From contig NZ_JAFMNX010000002.1 in assembly GCF_018457165.1 (NCBI RefSeq), positions 682,001 through 746,000 of the forward strand: DNA of 64,000 nucleotides, given 5' to 3'. Shown here one piece after another: positions 35,701 to 45,324 of this stretch. The notes beneath the pieces were generated by a model that had not been told where the DNA came from, did no database searches, and saw only the letters and a list, made by a program, of their open reading frames with translations. The stretch is from Tianweitania aestuarii (GTDB lineage Bacteria > Pseudomonadota > Alphaproteobacteria > Rhizobiales > Rhizobiaceae). Position numbers and translations under genes: made by a program. Position 1 is the first letter of the stretch; every line of letters starts with the position of its first letter.

Positions 35701-37391
35701 TTGGCAAGACGGAACTGACGCGCGACGAGGCCATTTTCGCCGCGTGCGACGCCGCCCGTCAGGCGTGTTTCGCCCTTGAGCAGAGCGTCGGCTGCCGGCG
35801 TGTCGATCGACAAACCGTTGGCCGAGCCATCCAGCGTGAGGTCGAAGCCGCCGCCGATCGGGTTGACCGAGCCTTGCGCGGTCAAACGCAGGCTGCCGGC
35901 CAGATCACGCCCGGCGAGCGCGGAAAACGGCACGATGGAATCGGCGTTCACAGCGATATTGCCGTTGAAAACGAGATCCGCGATGGCGCCATCGAGCGCG
36001 ACGCTGAGCCCGTTGCCAGACAAGGTGGCCTGGTTCAACTGAACCGGCTGGTTGGCGCGCCAGTCACCATCGATCAGCAGCGTGATCTCGGAGCCAAGCG
36101 CTTCGGCCACCTGTGCAGCCGGCGCATCCAGACCGCGCGCGCCGCCATCGACCTTGAAGCTGACGCGGCGGTTGGCGGCGTCCTGAAGGTTCTGGGCAAG
36201 ACCCGAGAAGTTGAGCGCAACGCGGTCGCTGGAGAAGTTTTCCGTCATGAGGTCGGCGATGTCGAGCGAGCCGGACCACTGGTCGCTCGCTGTATCGCCA
36301 AACGAAATCTTCAGCTGCGCGCGTTGGATCGTGTTGTGGCCGGGTGCCGGCAGAAGGATCGGCTCGGCACCGCCATTGTCCACCCGCGCATCGAGCGTCA
36401 GGCGCTGCAGGAAGTTGTCGGCCGCCGTTTCCGCCTTGGCGCTGAGCTTGAGCTGCGCGCTCGCCAGTTCGAGCTGGTCGAGCCGGAACCCGCCCGCATC
36501 CTTCGACACGCCGCTTGCTTGCAGCTGCGTCGATTGACCAAAAAAGGCACGAAAGCGCTCGGGGATGAGCGAGGCAATCGGACCATCCAGCGTCGTGTTG
36601 AAGCCGAGGCCGAGTTCCTGACGGCGCAGCGATGTTTGCCCGGTGAGAATGCGCTCTCCGGCGGCATCGAGAGCAAGCTGCAGGTCAAACTGTTCAAGCG
36701 GCCCCTTGCCCGAAACAACGAGATTGACCGGAGGACGGTTTTCGATCTTCAGCAGGTTGGCGACGATGCCGTTTTCCGGCTCTTCCAGGCGAAGGTCGAT
36801 ACCGAGTTCAGTGCTGTCATTGGCATAAGATGCGGTGAGCGAAAGCTTGCCGCCGGGACCATCGAGGCGTGTGACGTTGAGCGCGGTGTCGAGCGAACCG
36901 TCGGCCAGACGCACGCGGCCATTGAGGGCGAGCTCGGAGGCCAGACCGAATACGGTCGGGCCGAACACGACACGCTGAACATCGAGCTCATCAAGCGTGA
37001 CCGAGACCGGCAGTTCCGGCAAAGCGAAGCCGCTGCTGGCTTCCGGTGGCGGCAGGCCTTCTTCCGGCAAGGGCTTGCGGGTGACTTCGATGCGTTCGGC
37101 CGACAGGGTCGAGATCTGCAAACGGCCGAGCAGAAGCGCGCGGCGTGTCCAGTTGATGCGCGCATTGACGATGCGCAGCCACACACCTTCGCGGTCGGCA
37201 ATCGTGATCTCGCCGATCGTGGCATCGGACGACAGCGCGCCCTGAATGCCGTTCAGCCGGATCTGCCGGTTGGGCGTGGAAAGCTGGTCTTCCACCAGGC
37301 CGACAAAATAAGAGCGGTCTTCCTGCTCGTCTTGCGCGAAAACAGGAAACGCGACGAACAGCAGAGCGAGAAGTGCGAGGAACCGGGTCAA
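32796..37391 (-). CDS. tamB: Translocation and assembly module protein TamB
   Basis: This is a 1531-residue periplasm-spanning AsmA-like/TamB protein. An N-terminal anchor or signal (MTRFLALLALLFVAFPVFAQ) is followed by a very long beta-rich region with repeated short blocks such as VSASGTIGIAPGSNF and LNGTVNANVAVTGS, the groove-like TamB fold. The final 350 residues are the DUF490 domain, ending GVFYERDY, typical of family C-termini. With TamA it helps insert outer-membrane proteins and may move phospholipids to the outer membrane. Its ATG overlaps the tamA stop by four bases, so the pair is co-translated. Confidence 0.95.
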   Translation of the reverse strand: MTRFLALLALLFVAFPVFAQDEQEDRSYFVGLVEDQLSTPNRQIRLNGIQGALSSDATIGEITIADREGVWLRIVNARINWTRRALLLGRLQISTLSAERIEVTRKPLPEEGLPPPEASSGFALPELPVSVTLDELDVQRVVFGPTVFGLASELALNGRVRLADGSLDTALNVTRLDGPGGKLSLTASYANDSTELGIDLRLEEPENGIVANLLKIENRPPVNLVVSGKGPLEQFDLQLALDAAGERILTGQTSLRRQELGLGFNTTLDGPIASLIPERFRAFFGQSTQLQASGVSKDAGGFRLDQLELASAQLKLSAKAETAADNFLQRLTLDARVDNGGAEPILLPAPGHNTIQRAQLKISFGDTASDQWSGSLDIADLMTENFSSDRVALNFSGLAQNLQDAANRRVSFKVDGGARGLDAPAAQVAEALGSEITLLIDGDWRANQPVQLNQATLSGNGLSVALDGAIADLVFNGNIAVNADSIVPFSALAGRDLAGSLRLTAQGSVNPIGGGFDLTLDGSANGLSIDTPAADALLKGETRLTGGVARGENGLVARQFRLANNQVELTADGRFATGTADFNFDLALSDLALVSQQASGRMTATGRAQGSDGTIRLNLDANVPSGRLMGKSLTQARIGFDGVQLPDLLDGNLTGDAFLDGNRVQLASGVAVSASTRKLSGLSFSAGGANLTGDIQQIVSSGLFDGQVQLNARDVSTAAALFLTKASGAVDATIRLRPVNGNQDGDIKADIRNLVVDQARVGSADVQAEFSDLFKVPGGNATIDARNVVAGGVTVTRLQAQARQNGDTTDFSAETALDNGTTANVAGALSRVQTGFRVNLNELALAQGNTNARLLQPAAITIINQIITIDGVALDVGGGRIDAKGQIAETLDLDVVIANLPLSIGNSVVPDLGLGGTLDGTVKVSGSRSAPDVNFDVRGQGLTAAQLRQAGLSSINVTANGSTQNQLLTVDAAVTSPEGVDARAQGTVPLGQGQLNLDVTLRSLPLGIANAIVPEQNLAGTITGTAQVTGELRNPAASFQLSGSGISATPLADAGVAPLSVQADGAYGDNAVTLNSVQVNGPQGLTVSGNGRVPLSGAGLSVNVDAQAPLALANRFLADRGTQLNGTVNANVAVTGSIQQPNIQGRVTSAGAAVVDPETNLRVSNINVAVGISGQTVTIENVSGAIGGGGTVSASGTIGIAPGSNFPANIAINLNNARYADGELLVATVNGRLNVTGALLQDPLIGGTIDVARAEITVPESFAGGAAAINVKHRNPPAGVRATLARAKANDGTPTPTARPSVARLNITINAPNQVFVRGRGVDAELGGSVQISGPVTNIQPTGGLRMIRGRIGILGQRITFDEGEVTLVGDLNPYLNFVARSEGSDITVFVTVTGRASDIDVKFSSSPELPQDEVLARLIFNRGINELSAFQIAQLAAAAAELAGGGNNSLLGRLRAGTGLDDLDVVTDSEGNAAVRAGRYINENVYLGVEAGAGGNTRATINLDITENLKVKGGAGTTDSSVGVFYERDY

Positions 37392-39349
37392 AACGCCTGT
37401 CCTATGCCGATGTAAAACGCGAAGTCGGGATCATCGCGGCCGGGATTGAGCGGAATGGCGATGTCGCCGCGAATGGGGCCGAGGCCGGTCAGATACCGCA
37501 AACCGATGCCCGCGCCGACCTTCAGCTCTTCTGCAAAGTTGGGGAAGGATTCCGCGCCGACATAACCGGCATCCACGAAGCCGACGAGGCCGATGGAATC
37601 CGTGACCTTGGCGCGCAGCTCGGCCGATCCTTCGATCAGCGAACGGCCGCCGGTGATGATGCCGTCGGCCTGTTCCACGCCGATGCCGCGATATTCATAA
37701 CCGCGCACCGATCCACCGCCGCCTGCAAAGAACAGCTTGTCGGGCGGAGTTTCGCCGATATCGGCGCCAGCCAGCGAGCCGATCTTTAATCGGCCGGCGG
37801 CCACGATACGGTTTTCTTCGCCGAAGCCGTAATAGGTCCGGCCTTCCAGCGTGCCGCGCACAACCGGATTGCCGTAGTTGAACTCGAAGAAGGGTTCGAT
37901 CGAGGCTTCCACGAACACGCCCTCGGTGGCATCCACCTTGTTGTCGCGCGTGTCATAGGTCAGCGTTCCCGGCAAACCGACGGTCACGAAATCCCGTTCG
38001 CCGAGATCGTCCTCGAAGCGCGACGGACCGCCGCTCAGGAACAGGCTGCCGGACAGTTCGTCGGTGAAGATCCGGGTGAAGCCGACCTGCGCCGTCACGG
38101 CCGTGCGCGTATAACGGTCCAGCACTTCGCGGTCGCCGAACAGCGACATCACGAAATCGGTGTCGGGCGTGAAGACGCCGGGCTTGGTGAAGGTCGCGCC
38201 GACGCGATAGGTAAAGGCGGCCGGATCGAAGCGGCTTTTGTCCGGCTCGTCATCGGAGCGGTTGGTAACCTCGGCGCCGATGCCGGCAACCTTGGCGTCG
38301 AAACGCAGACGCTCGGCCTTGCCGAACAGATTGCGATGCAGCCAATAGCCTTCCACACCCGCGCCATCGAGCGTCGAATAGGACGCGCCGACGCCGAAGC
38401 GATGCAGCGGACGCTCCTGCACGATCACGTTCATCGGCAGTTCGCCATTGGCTTCAATGGCTTCGGCTTCCTCGATGCGCTGCGAACGAAACACTTCCAA
38501 GCGGCCAAGCCGGTCATTGCCGCGCTTGACGTCGTCCGGATCGAACTCTTTGCCCCGCGGCAGATCGGTCATGTAGGCTACGAAATCGGGATCCATGCGC
38601 GCCGTGCCCTGCACGGAGGTCGGCCCGTAAACGGCGCGGCGACCCGGATCCATGACAAGCGTCGCATCGAGCTTGTTCGTGTCGTGCAGCGCCTCGACCC
38701 GGCGCTCGGCCACATCAGCCTTGGCATAGCCCTGCTGACGCCAGGCTTCCTTGGACAGGTTCTCGGCCTGCAGGATCACGCCGGACTTGGCGACTTCACC
38801 GGGAACGAAACCGTTGTCGGTGGGCAGTTCGACAATGTCGTGCCGGTCGGTGGGCGGCGGCGCCTGGTTGACGACACTGGCGACGCCAAAGGCAAACAGC
38901 GGACCCGGATCAACCGCGACCACGATATTGGCGGGATTGGAAACTGTTGCATCCGGCGGCAGATCGGCGGCTTCGCGGCCATCGACCTTGATGGAAATGG
39001 TGGGACCGTAGCGCCCTTGCGCATACATGGTGCCGAGCAAACGGCGGTAATCGCCGCGCGCCTTGGCAAGCAGTCCGGATGCGCCCGATGCCGGCTCCTC
39101 GCGGTCGCCCCAAAGGTTCGAAGCGCCTTTCAGCGTGTCTTCGACGTCATCGTCCTCGCCCGCATTGACGGTGAAGGTGACGTTGTAGGGCTGTGGATCG
39201 CCAACCGGCGCGTCTTCCGGATCCGGAGCTTTTTCGAAGAACTTGAAGCCGAACAGCTCAAAGGCCGCCGCTGGATAAAGCGCCGAAGTGCTCACCATGA
39301 CCGCCGTGACGATCCGCAAAGTCCAGCCACGCTTCGTCAGCAACCGCAT
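37388..39349 (-). CDS. tamA: Outer-membrane assembly protein TamA (BamA family)
   Basis: This is a 653-residue Omp85-family protein. The start at MRLLTKRGWTLRIV gives a plausible signal peptide ending near YPAAAFE; an in-frame start 66 bases upstream is possible but would bury it. POTRA-type domains occupy roughly residues 45-320 (PQPYNVTFTVNAGEDDDVED, FAFGVASVVNQ). The rest is the 16-strand barrel, with the conserved block FFAGGGGSVRGYEYRGIG for the lid/VRGY motif and a C-terminal strand ending FYIGIGQAF. It forms the TAM complex with tamB, which overlaps its stop. Confidence 0.93.
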   Translation of the reverse strand: MRLLTKRGWTLRIVTAVMVSTSALYPAAAFELFGFKFFEKAPDPEDAPVGDPQPYNVTFTVNAGEDDDVEDTLKGASNLWGDREEPASGASGLLAKARGDYRRLLGTMYAQGRYGPTISIKVDGREAADLPPDATVSNPANIVVAVDPGPLFAFGVASVVNQAPPPTDRHDIVELPTDNGFVPGEVAKSGVILQAENLSKEAWRQQGYAKADVAERRVEALHDTNKLDATLVMDPGRRAVYGPTSVQGTARMDPDFVAYMTDLPRGKEFDPDDVKRGNDRLGRLEVFRSQRIEEAEAIEANGELPMNVIVQERPLHRFGVGASYSTLDGAGVEGYWLHRNLFGKAERLRFDAKVAGIGAEVTNRSDDEPDKSRFDPAAFTYRVGATFTKPGVFTPDTDFVMSLFGDREVLDRYTRTAVTAQVGFTRIFTDELSGSLFLSGGPSRFEDDLGERDFVTVGLPGTLTYDTRDNKVDATEGVFVEASIEPFFEFNYGNPVVRGTLEGRTYYGFGEENRIVAAGRLKIGSLAGADIGETPPDKLFFAGGGGSVRGYEYRGIGVEQADGIITGGRSLIEGSAELRAKVTDSIGLVGFVDAGYVGAESFPNFAEELKVGAGIGLRYLTGLGPIRGDIAIPLNPGRDDPDFAFYIGIGQAF

Positions 39350-39484
39350 TCCCCACCGTACTCGCACGCTCAACGGGGGCAAAGTACCCCGGCGAGCCGT
39401 CAGGCGCAGCATCAAATGTCTCGAAACGAGAATCTTTTATCCAATTTCGGCAATCCTGCCACACCTGACAGTTGTGAAAAGTCC

Positions 39485-41113
39485 TTATGCGGGCATGGCT
39501 TCCGTTGCTTTCCTGAAGCGCCGATCATCCACCGCAGCACCAAGAAGCGCCTGCGTGTAGGGATCGCGCGGATGGTTGAAGATCTCTTCCACAGGCCCCT
39601 CTTCCACGATGCGCCCGCCGCGCATCACGAGGATCGTGTCGGCCATGGCGCGCACCACCGACAGATCGTGGCTGATGAAGATGTAGGACAGATCATGCGC
39701 CTGCTGCAGATCGCGCAGGAGGTCGACGATCTGCTTTTGCACGGACCGGTCTAGCGCCGAGGTCGGCTCGTCCAGCACCATGACGTCTGGCTTGAGGATC
39801 AAGGCCCGCGCAATGGCGATGCGCTGGCGCTGGCCGCCGGAAAATTCGTGCGGATAGCGATTGCGCATGGCCGGATCGAGCCCGACTTCTTCCAGAGCCT
39901 GCATGGCGCGGCGGTCGCGCTCGGTGCGCCCGATACCGCTTTCGTGGACAAGCAGCCCTTCGGTGACGATCTGGCCCACCGTCATGCGCGGCGACAGGGA
40001 GCCGAACGGATCCTGGAACACCAGCTGCAACTGATGACGCAGCGGACGCATGGCGCGGCGATCAGCGTGGCTGATATCGTGCTCCTTGAAGCGCACAGCG
40101 CCCGTGCTGGGAAGAAGGCGCAGGAGCGCACGGCCGAGCGTCGACTTGCCGGACCCGGATTCGCCGACGATGCCGATCGTTTGCCGCTTCTTCAACGTCA
40201 CCGACACGCGATCGACCGCGGTGAAGGTCGCGGCTTCCTTGAACAGCGAACCGCCCAGCGCAAAGGTTACGGTGACATCGCGGCCCTGAAGCAGGATCGG
40301 CGCATCCGCTTGCGCCGGCACCTTCTGCCCGGTGGGTTCGGCGTTGATCAGCATGCGCGTGTAGTCATGCTTGGGTTCGGTGAACAGGGAAGAGGTTTCC
40401 CCCTCCTCCACCACCTTTCCGGCCTGCATGACGTAAACGCGGTCTGCCAATCGGCGGACGATGCCGAGATCGTGGGTGATGAACACGATCGCCATGCCGA
40501 GCTTGGCCTGAAGCTCGGCCAGAAGGGTCAGGATCTGCGCCTGGATCGTCACGTCGAGCGCCGTGGTGGGCTCGTCGGCGATCAGAATGTCGGGATCGTT
40601 GGCGAGCGCCATGGCGATCATCACGCGCTGGCGCTGGCCGCCGGAGAGTTCGTGCGGATAGGAATCGATGCGCCGCTCCGGCTCGGGGATCCCCACCAGC
40701 GTTAGCAGTTCGATCGCCCGTTTGCGCGCTTCGCTTCTGCTTGATCCGCGATGATGGATGATCGGCTCGGAAAGCTGACGGCCGATCCGGTACAACGGAT
40801 CGAGCGAGGTCATCGGCTCCTGAAAGATCATAGTGATCTTGGCGCCGCGCACCGTGTTGAGCTGCCGGTCCGACAGGCCGAGGATCTCCTTGTCGCGATA
40901 AAGGGCCGAACCGGTTGCGCGCCCGTTGCCGGCGAGCAGGCCCATCACCGCCATCATGGTCTGGCTCTTGCCTGAACCGGATTCGCCGACGATGGCGACG
41001 GTTTCGCCACGCGCCACATCGAGGCTCACACCTTTCACGGCATCCACGACGCCGTCATTGGTCTGAAAGGAGACCTTGAGGTCGCGGACGGAAAGAACGT
41101 TTTCGCGGTCCAT
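39485..41113 (-). CDS. Fused oligopeptide ABC transporter ATPase (OppD-OppF)
   Basis: This is a 542-residue cytoplasmic protein with two complete ABC ATPase domains, replacing the separate OppD and OppF. The first has Walker [10 protein letters not shown], signature LSGGQRQR and Walker [10 protein letters not shown]; the second has [17 protein letters not shown] and [14 protein letters not shown]. Each has an oligopeptide-type C-terminal extension ([20 protein letters not shown] and [20 protein letters not shown]). The start [14 protein letters not shown] is chosen over an upstream in-frame one because it leaves a single base after the permease stop. It is the last gene of the opp operon. Confidence 0.93.
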   Translation of the reverse strand: MDRENVLSVRDLKVSFQTNDGVVDAVKGVSLDVARGETVAIVGESGSGKSQTMMAVMGLLAGNGRATGSALYRDKEILGLSDRQLNTVRGAKITMIFQEPMTSLDPLYRIGRQLSEPIIHHRGSSRSEARKRAIELLTLVGIPEPERRIDSYPHELSGGQRQRVMIAMALANDPDILIADEPTTALDVTIQAQILTLLAELQAKLGMAIVFITHDLGIVRRLADRVYVMQAGKVVEEGETSSLFTEPKHDYTRMLINAEPTGQKVPAQADAPILLQGRDVTVTFALGGSLFKEAATFTAVDRVSVTLKKRQTIGIVGESGSGKSTLGRALLRLLPSTGAVRFKEHDISHADRRAMRPLRHQLQLVFQDPFGSLSPRMTVGQIVTEGLLVHESGIGRTERDRRAMQALEEVGLDPAMRNRYPHEFSGGQRQRIAIARALILKPDVMVLDEPTSALDRSVQKQIVDLLRDLQQAHDLSYIFISHDLSVVRAMADTILVMRGGRIVEEGPVEEIFNHPRDPYTQALLGAAVDDRRFRKATEAMPA

Positions 41114-41114
41114 C

Positions 41115-42272
41115 TCAGCGCTCCTTCGGATCGAGCGCGTCGCGCAAACCATCGCCCAGGAAGTTGAGGGCGAACAGGATCACGGTCAGCGTCACGGCGG
41201 GATAAAGCAGCAGCCAGATCGCGCCACGCATGTTCGACGCGCCTTCCGCGATCAGCAGACCGAGACTGGTCAGCGGCTCCTGCACGCCAAGGCCAAGGAA
41301 CGACAACAGGCTTTCCAGCAGGATCGCCTTGGGCACCAGCAGCGTCACGAACACCACCACCGGCCCAAGCGTGTTTGGGATGATGTGGCGCTTGAGGATG
41401 CCGGCGCTGGACACGCCCATAGCTTCGGCCGCCTGCACATATTCCTGCCGCTTGATCGTAAGCGTCTGGCCGCGTGCGATGCGCGCCATGTCGAGCCATT
41501 CCGTGAAGCCGATCGCGATGAAGATCAGCACGAAACTTCGCCCGAAGAACACGACGAGCAGGATCACGAAGAAGATGAAGGGCAGTGAGTAAAGAACATC
41601 GACCACGCGCATCATCACATTGTCGATCCGCCCGCCGAAGTAGCCGGCGACCGCGCCGTAGGTGACGCCGAGCGCCAGCGCCATGAAGGACGCAAGCAGG
41701 CCGATCGCCAGCGAAATGCGGATGCCGATCAGGACGCGCGCCAGGAGATCGCGGCCGTTGGCATCGGTGCCGAACAGAAAGCGCACGCGCTGCACATCGG
41801 CCACCATGACGCCGCTGGTCGCGGTTTCACTCAGCGCATTGCCGTCCGCATCCTCCAGCCGGGAATTATCGAACAGGTCGGAGCGGTCGATATAGCGGGT
41901 GATGCGCGGATCGATCGGCTCGTTGTCGGAGATATCAGCGCGAATGGTGGAGCCATCCAGCTCGACCTCGCCAATCGTGATGCGTGCGCGCTCCAGCGAG
42001 CGCTGGAAGTCCGGCACGATCCGGTCTTCGCGTGGATAGGCTTCGAGGCTTGCCGGCACACGCACATATTGCGGGAAGATCTCGTCGTAGCGATGCGGCA
42101 CGAGGCTTGGTCCGAAGATACCGGCCAGCGCCAGCAGAAGCAGAACGATCGCGCTCGCCACGGCCGCGCGGTTGCGCCGAAGCCGCAGCCACGCGTCCTG
42201 CCACAAGGAACGGCTGGCCGTAACGGCAATCGCTTCAGCCTGCGGCTGTTCGGAAAACACATGCTCAGTCAT
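41115..42272 (-). CDS. oppC: Oligopeptide ABC transporter permease OppC
   Basis: This is a 385-residue inner-membrane permease. An N-terminal helix ([20 protein letters not shown]) is followed by a long periplasmic segment of about 100 residues (from [12 protein letters not shown] to the [11 protein letters not shown] motif) and then five helices with the EAA loop ([20 protein letters not shown]). It pairs with OppB. The long loop between the first two helices is typical of some OppC/YejE proteins, though here it is rich in acidic residues. It overlaps the oppB stop by eight bases. Confidence 0.92.
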   Translation of the reverse strand: MTEHVFSEQPQAEAIAVTASRSLWQDAWLRLRRNRAAVASAIVLLLLALAGIFGPSLVPHRYDEIFPQYVRVPASLEAYPREDRIVPDFQRSLERARITIGEVELDGSTIRADISDNEPIDPRITRYIDRSDLFDNSRLEDADGNALSETATSGVMVADVQRVRFLFGTDANGRDLLARVLIGIRISLAIGLLASFMALALGVTYGAVAGYFGGRIDNVMMRVVDVLYSLPFIFFVILLVVFFGRSFVLIFIAIGFTEWLDMARIARGQTLTIKRQEYVQAAEAMGVSSAGILKRHIIPNTLGPVVVFVTLLVPKAILLESLLSFLGLGVQEPLTSLGLLIAEGASNMRGAIWLLLYPAVTLTVILFALNFLGDGLRDALDPKER

Positions 42273-43182
42273 AGCGCACCCGCGGGTCGAGCCAGGCGTA
42301 AAGAATGTCGACGATCAGGTTGAACACGATCACGAACAGCGCGATCACCACCACGGTGCCCATCACCAGCGTGTAGTCGCGGCCAAGCGCGCCCTGCACG
42401 AAGTAACGGCCGATGCCCGGAATGCCGAAAATGGTTTCAACCACCACCGAGCCGGTGAGAAGGCTGGCCGCCGCTGGTCCGAGATAGGACACCACCGGCA
42501 GCATGGCGGCGCGCAGCGCATGAACGCCGACGACGATGCGTGTCGGCAGACCATAAGCGCGTGCGGTGCGTACATGGTTCGAGCGCAGCGCCTCGATGGT
42601 CGCGCCGCGCGTCAACCGCGCCACAACCGCGATCTGCGGCAGGGACAGCGTGACCACCGGCAGGATCATGTGCTTCCACGTGCCCCAGCCGCCAGCCGGC
42701 AGCCAGCCCATGAGAACGCCGAACAAAAGGCTGAGCAGCGGGGCGATTACGAAGGTCGGAATGGTGATGCCGAAAGTGGCCGTGCCCACCACCATGTAAT
42801 CCACCCAGCTGTTTTGCCGAAGTGCCGCCAGCGCGCCGAGCAGCGTGCCGAACACGAGCGCGATCAGCATGGACAGCGAGCCGATCTGGATCGACACCGG
42901 CAAACCGACGCGAAACAGATCCACCACGGAAAAGTCGCGTCGCGTAAAGCTCGGGCCGAGATCGCCCTGCGCGAGATTGCCGAGATAGATGAAGTATTGC
43001 TGCCAGAGCGGCTTGTCGAAATTATAGGCGCGCTCGAGGTTCTGCATGATCAGCGGATCGAGCGGACGCTCGAGATCGAACGGTCCGCCGGGCGCCAGCC
43101 GGATCATGAAGAAGGCGATGGTGACGATCACGAACATCGTCGGCACGGCGCCAAGCAGGCGCCGCAGCACATAGGTCAACAT
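42265..43182 (-). CDS. oppB: Oligopeptide ABC transporter permease OppB
   Basis: This is a 305-residue permease, the same length as E. coli OppB, with six membrane helices. The N-terminus MLTYVLRRLLGAVPTMFVIV and the block IRLAPGGPFD are characteristic; the EAA loop is TARAYGLPTRIVVGVHALRA, and GIPGIGRYFVQGAL follows. The 3' end overlaps oppC by eight bases. It forms the channel through which OppA-bound peptides enter the cytoplasm. Confidence 0.94.
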   Translation of the reverse strand: MLTYVLRRLLGAVPTMFVIVTIAFFMIRLAPGGPFDLERPLDPLIMQNLERAYNFDKPLWQQYFIYLGNLAQGDLGPSFTRRDFSVVDLFRVGLPVSIQIGSLSMLIALVFGTLLGALAALRQNSWVDYMVVGTATFGITIPTFVIAPLLSLLFGVLMGWLPAGGWGTWKHMILPVVTLSLPQIAVVARLTRGATIEALRSNHVRTARAYGLPTRIVVGVHALRAAMLPVVSYLGPAAASLLTGSVVVETIFGIPGIGRYFVQGALGRDYTLVMGTVVVIALFVIVFNLIVDILYAWLDPRVRYD

Positions 43183-43251
43183 GAGGGAACGCTCCGTCGC
43201 AGAGAATGCCAGCGGCCGAGCCGGTCAGCCCGGTTCGGCCGCATCAACGAT

Positions 43252-44844
43252 TCAGTTCTCGACGGACAGCCAGCGCGTTGCGTGCTGGTTCATGATGTTG
43301 TCTTCCCAGCCCTTCAGCTTGGGCGAAACGAGCGCCGTAGACGAGTAATACAGGATGGGGATCGCCGGCACTTCCTTAAGGAAGAGCTCTTCGGCCTGGC
43401 GCAGGATCTTGGCGCGCGCGGCCAGATCGGTAGTGGTCGCGGCTTCCGCCATCAGCTTGTCGTAGTCGGCATTCGACCAGCGCGGATAGTTGAAGCCGAG
43501 ATTGGCGCTTTCAAACAGGAACAGGAAGTTCTGCGGATCGGAATAATCGCCGATCCAGCCGGCGCGCGTCAGATCGAAATCGCCGTCATTCTTCATGTAA
43601 TCGAAGTAGCCGGTGCCTTCCATTTCCACGATCGTTGCGTTCACGCCGATATTCTTCAGCATGTCGGCAATGGCCGTCATCGTGTTCTTGTGGTTTTCAC
43701 CAGTGTTGTGGCGCAGCTCGACCGTGAGGCTGCCTTCCTTCACGCCGGCTTCTTCCAGCAGCTTTTTGGCCTCGTCCTCGCGGTCGAGAATATCCATGTC
43801 CTTGTAGGGCAGGAACACCGGGTCAGGATAATTGTCGATGCCGGGCGGCACGATCGAATAGCCCGGCAGCATGGATTCGCGCCAGATTTCGTTGGCGAGG
43901 AAGTCGCGGTCGATTGCCATGGACAGCGCCTGGCGCACGCGCGGATCGGAAAGCTTTTCCTTGTTCACCTTCACCGGCAGATAATAGGAGCCGAGATAAG
44001 GCGCGATGTGGAGCTGGTCGCCCAGCTTCTCCTTCATGTAGTCCATTTGGGCATTGTCGATGTCCGAGCAGGACAGAACCTCACCGGCCTCGAAGCGGCG
44101 CAGACAGGTCGCGCGCTCTTCAAACGGAATGTAGTTCACGACATCGATCTTGACGTTGGCCGCATCGTGGAAGTTCGGGTTCTTGCGCATCACGATCTTG
44201 TCGTTCGGCGTGAACGCTTCCAGCATATAGGCGCCGTTGGTCACCATATTGCCGGGCTTGGTGAACTCGTTGCCGAACTGCTCGACCGATTTCTGATGCA
44301 GCGGGAACGAGCTTTGATGCGTCAGAAGCTGCAGGAAATAGGGCGTCGGCGCGTTGAGCTTGATCTCGAGCGTGTGATCGTCGAGTGCCTTTGCGCCCAG
44401 ATCCGACGCCTGCTTCTCGCCCTTGTTGATCGCTTCCGCATTGACGATCGGGTAAAGCATGTTGGCGTAAGGCGCGGCCGTTGCCGGGTCCTGGATGCGC
44501 TGATAGGCGAACACGAAATCACCGGCAGTCACCGGATCGCCGTTCGACCACTTGGCATCGTTGCGCAGCTTGAACGTATAGGTCAGGCCGTCTTCGGAAA
44601 TTTCCCAGCTTTCCGCAACGCCGGGAATGACCTCGGCCTTCGCGCTGGGTGCCACCAGCCCTTCATAAAGATCGCGCATCAGGTTCGCCTCGGCGATGGT
44701 CGAGGTCTTGTGATGATCGAGCGTGGTTGGATCGGTGTCGTTGCCGCGGTTATAAACGACTTCGGCCTGCGCACTCGCCAGCATCGGCGCTGCGGTCAAC
44801 AGGACGGTCGCGAGACAGGTGGCGCTCAGAAGCGACTTCATCAT
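43252..44844 (-). CDS. oppA: Oligopeptide-binding protein OppA
   Basis: This is a 530-residue periplasmic substrate-binding protein. The start at MMKSLLSATCLATVLLTAAP, with GGGGAAG just upstream, gives a normal Sec signal ending at SAQAE; earlier in-frame starts only add a charged tail. The mature part begins VVYNRGNDTDPTTLDHHKTS, a classic OppA/SBP family 5 start, and has the typical WSNGDPVTAGDFVFAYQR block. It delivers peptides to OppBC. Two genes further, the ATPases are fused in one protein. The transporter follows the common A-B-C-DF order. Confidence 0.94.
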   Translation of the reverse strand: MMKSLLSATCLATVLLTAAPMLASAQAEVVYNRGNDTDPTTLDHHKTSTIAEANLMRDLYEGLVAPSAKAEVIPGVAESWEISEDGLTYTFKLRNDAKWSNGDPVTAGDFVFAYQRIQDPATAAPYANMLYPIVNAEAINKGEKQASDLGAKALDDHTLEIKLNAPTPYFLQLLTHQSSFPLHQKSVEQFGNEFTKPGNMVTNGAYMLEAFTPNDKIVMRKNPNFHDAANVKIDVVNYIPFEERATCLRRFEAGEVLSCSDIDNAQMDYMKEKLGDQLHIAPYLGSYYLPVKVNKEKLSDPRVRQALSMAIDRDFLANEIWRESMLPGYSIVPPGIDNYPDPVFLPYKDMDILDREDEAKKLLEEAGVKEGSLTVELRHNTGENHKNTMTAIADMLKNIGVNATIVEMEGTGYFDYMKNDGDFDLTRAGWIGDYSDPQNFLFLFESANLGFNYPRWSNADYDKLMAEAATTTDLAARAKILRQAEELFLKEVPAIPILYYSSTALVSPKLKGWEDNIMNQHATRWLSVEN

Positions 44845-45324
44845 GGTACTTCCCCTTGTGGTCCGGCCTTTTTTTGACAAGGCTGCTGACCGATACATTA
44901 AACCGGTTCGAGGCTCGGTCTAGTCGGAACATGTTTGCCGCTGGGGAAGTGTTGCATCGCAGCAATGTGAGCTGTGGGCAACGCCGTTCTCCACCTTCGC
45001 CAGCAAATGCATTTTGACACCGGAATCCGCGCCAGCTACGTTAACCACGAATCAAGGGATGTTGGTTGAAGCGCCTGTCGCGGAGGGGTTCGCAAGAGGC
45101 GCAAAAGCCGGGTTGTCGACATTGGTCGCAATCATCAGAGACTTCGGTTTCGTTCCCGCGTTCGCCGGTGGCTTGTCGCCGTGAAGCCGGCTGTGTTTCC
45201 CGCGTAAACTGTGTTTCGAGCTGAGTTGGCGTAGCCTTCCGGATGCGCTCGAACCGCTGTGTCTGAAAGCTTTTGAAAGATTTTGGTCATGCCTTGCATG
45301 ACCCGTGGAGGGGTTCGATCAACA
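44845..45324. promoter_or_regulatory. Divergent intergenic region between oppA and visN
   Basis: About 480 bases without a convincing gene. It must hold the promoters of oppA (minus) and visN (plus). A nonamer CTGTGTTTC is repeated exactly at 45191-45199 and 45209-45217, with a third imperfect copy CTGTGTCTG at 45257-45265, just upstream of visN. A GTTAACCAC sequence near 45040 resembles a CtrA half-site. These are suggestive only. Confidence 0.35.
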
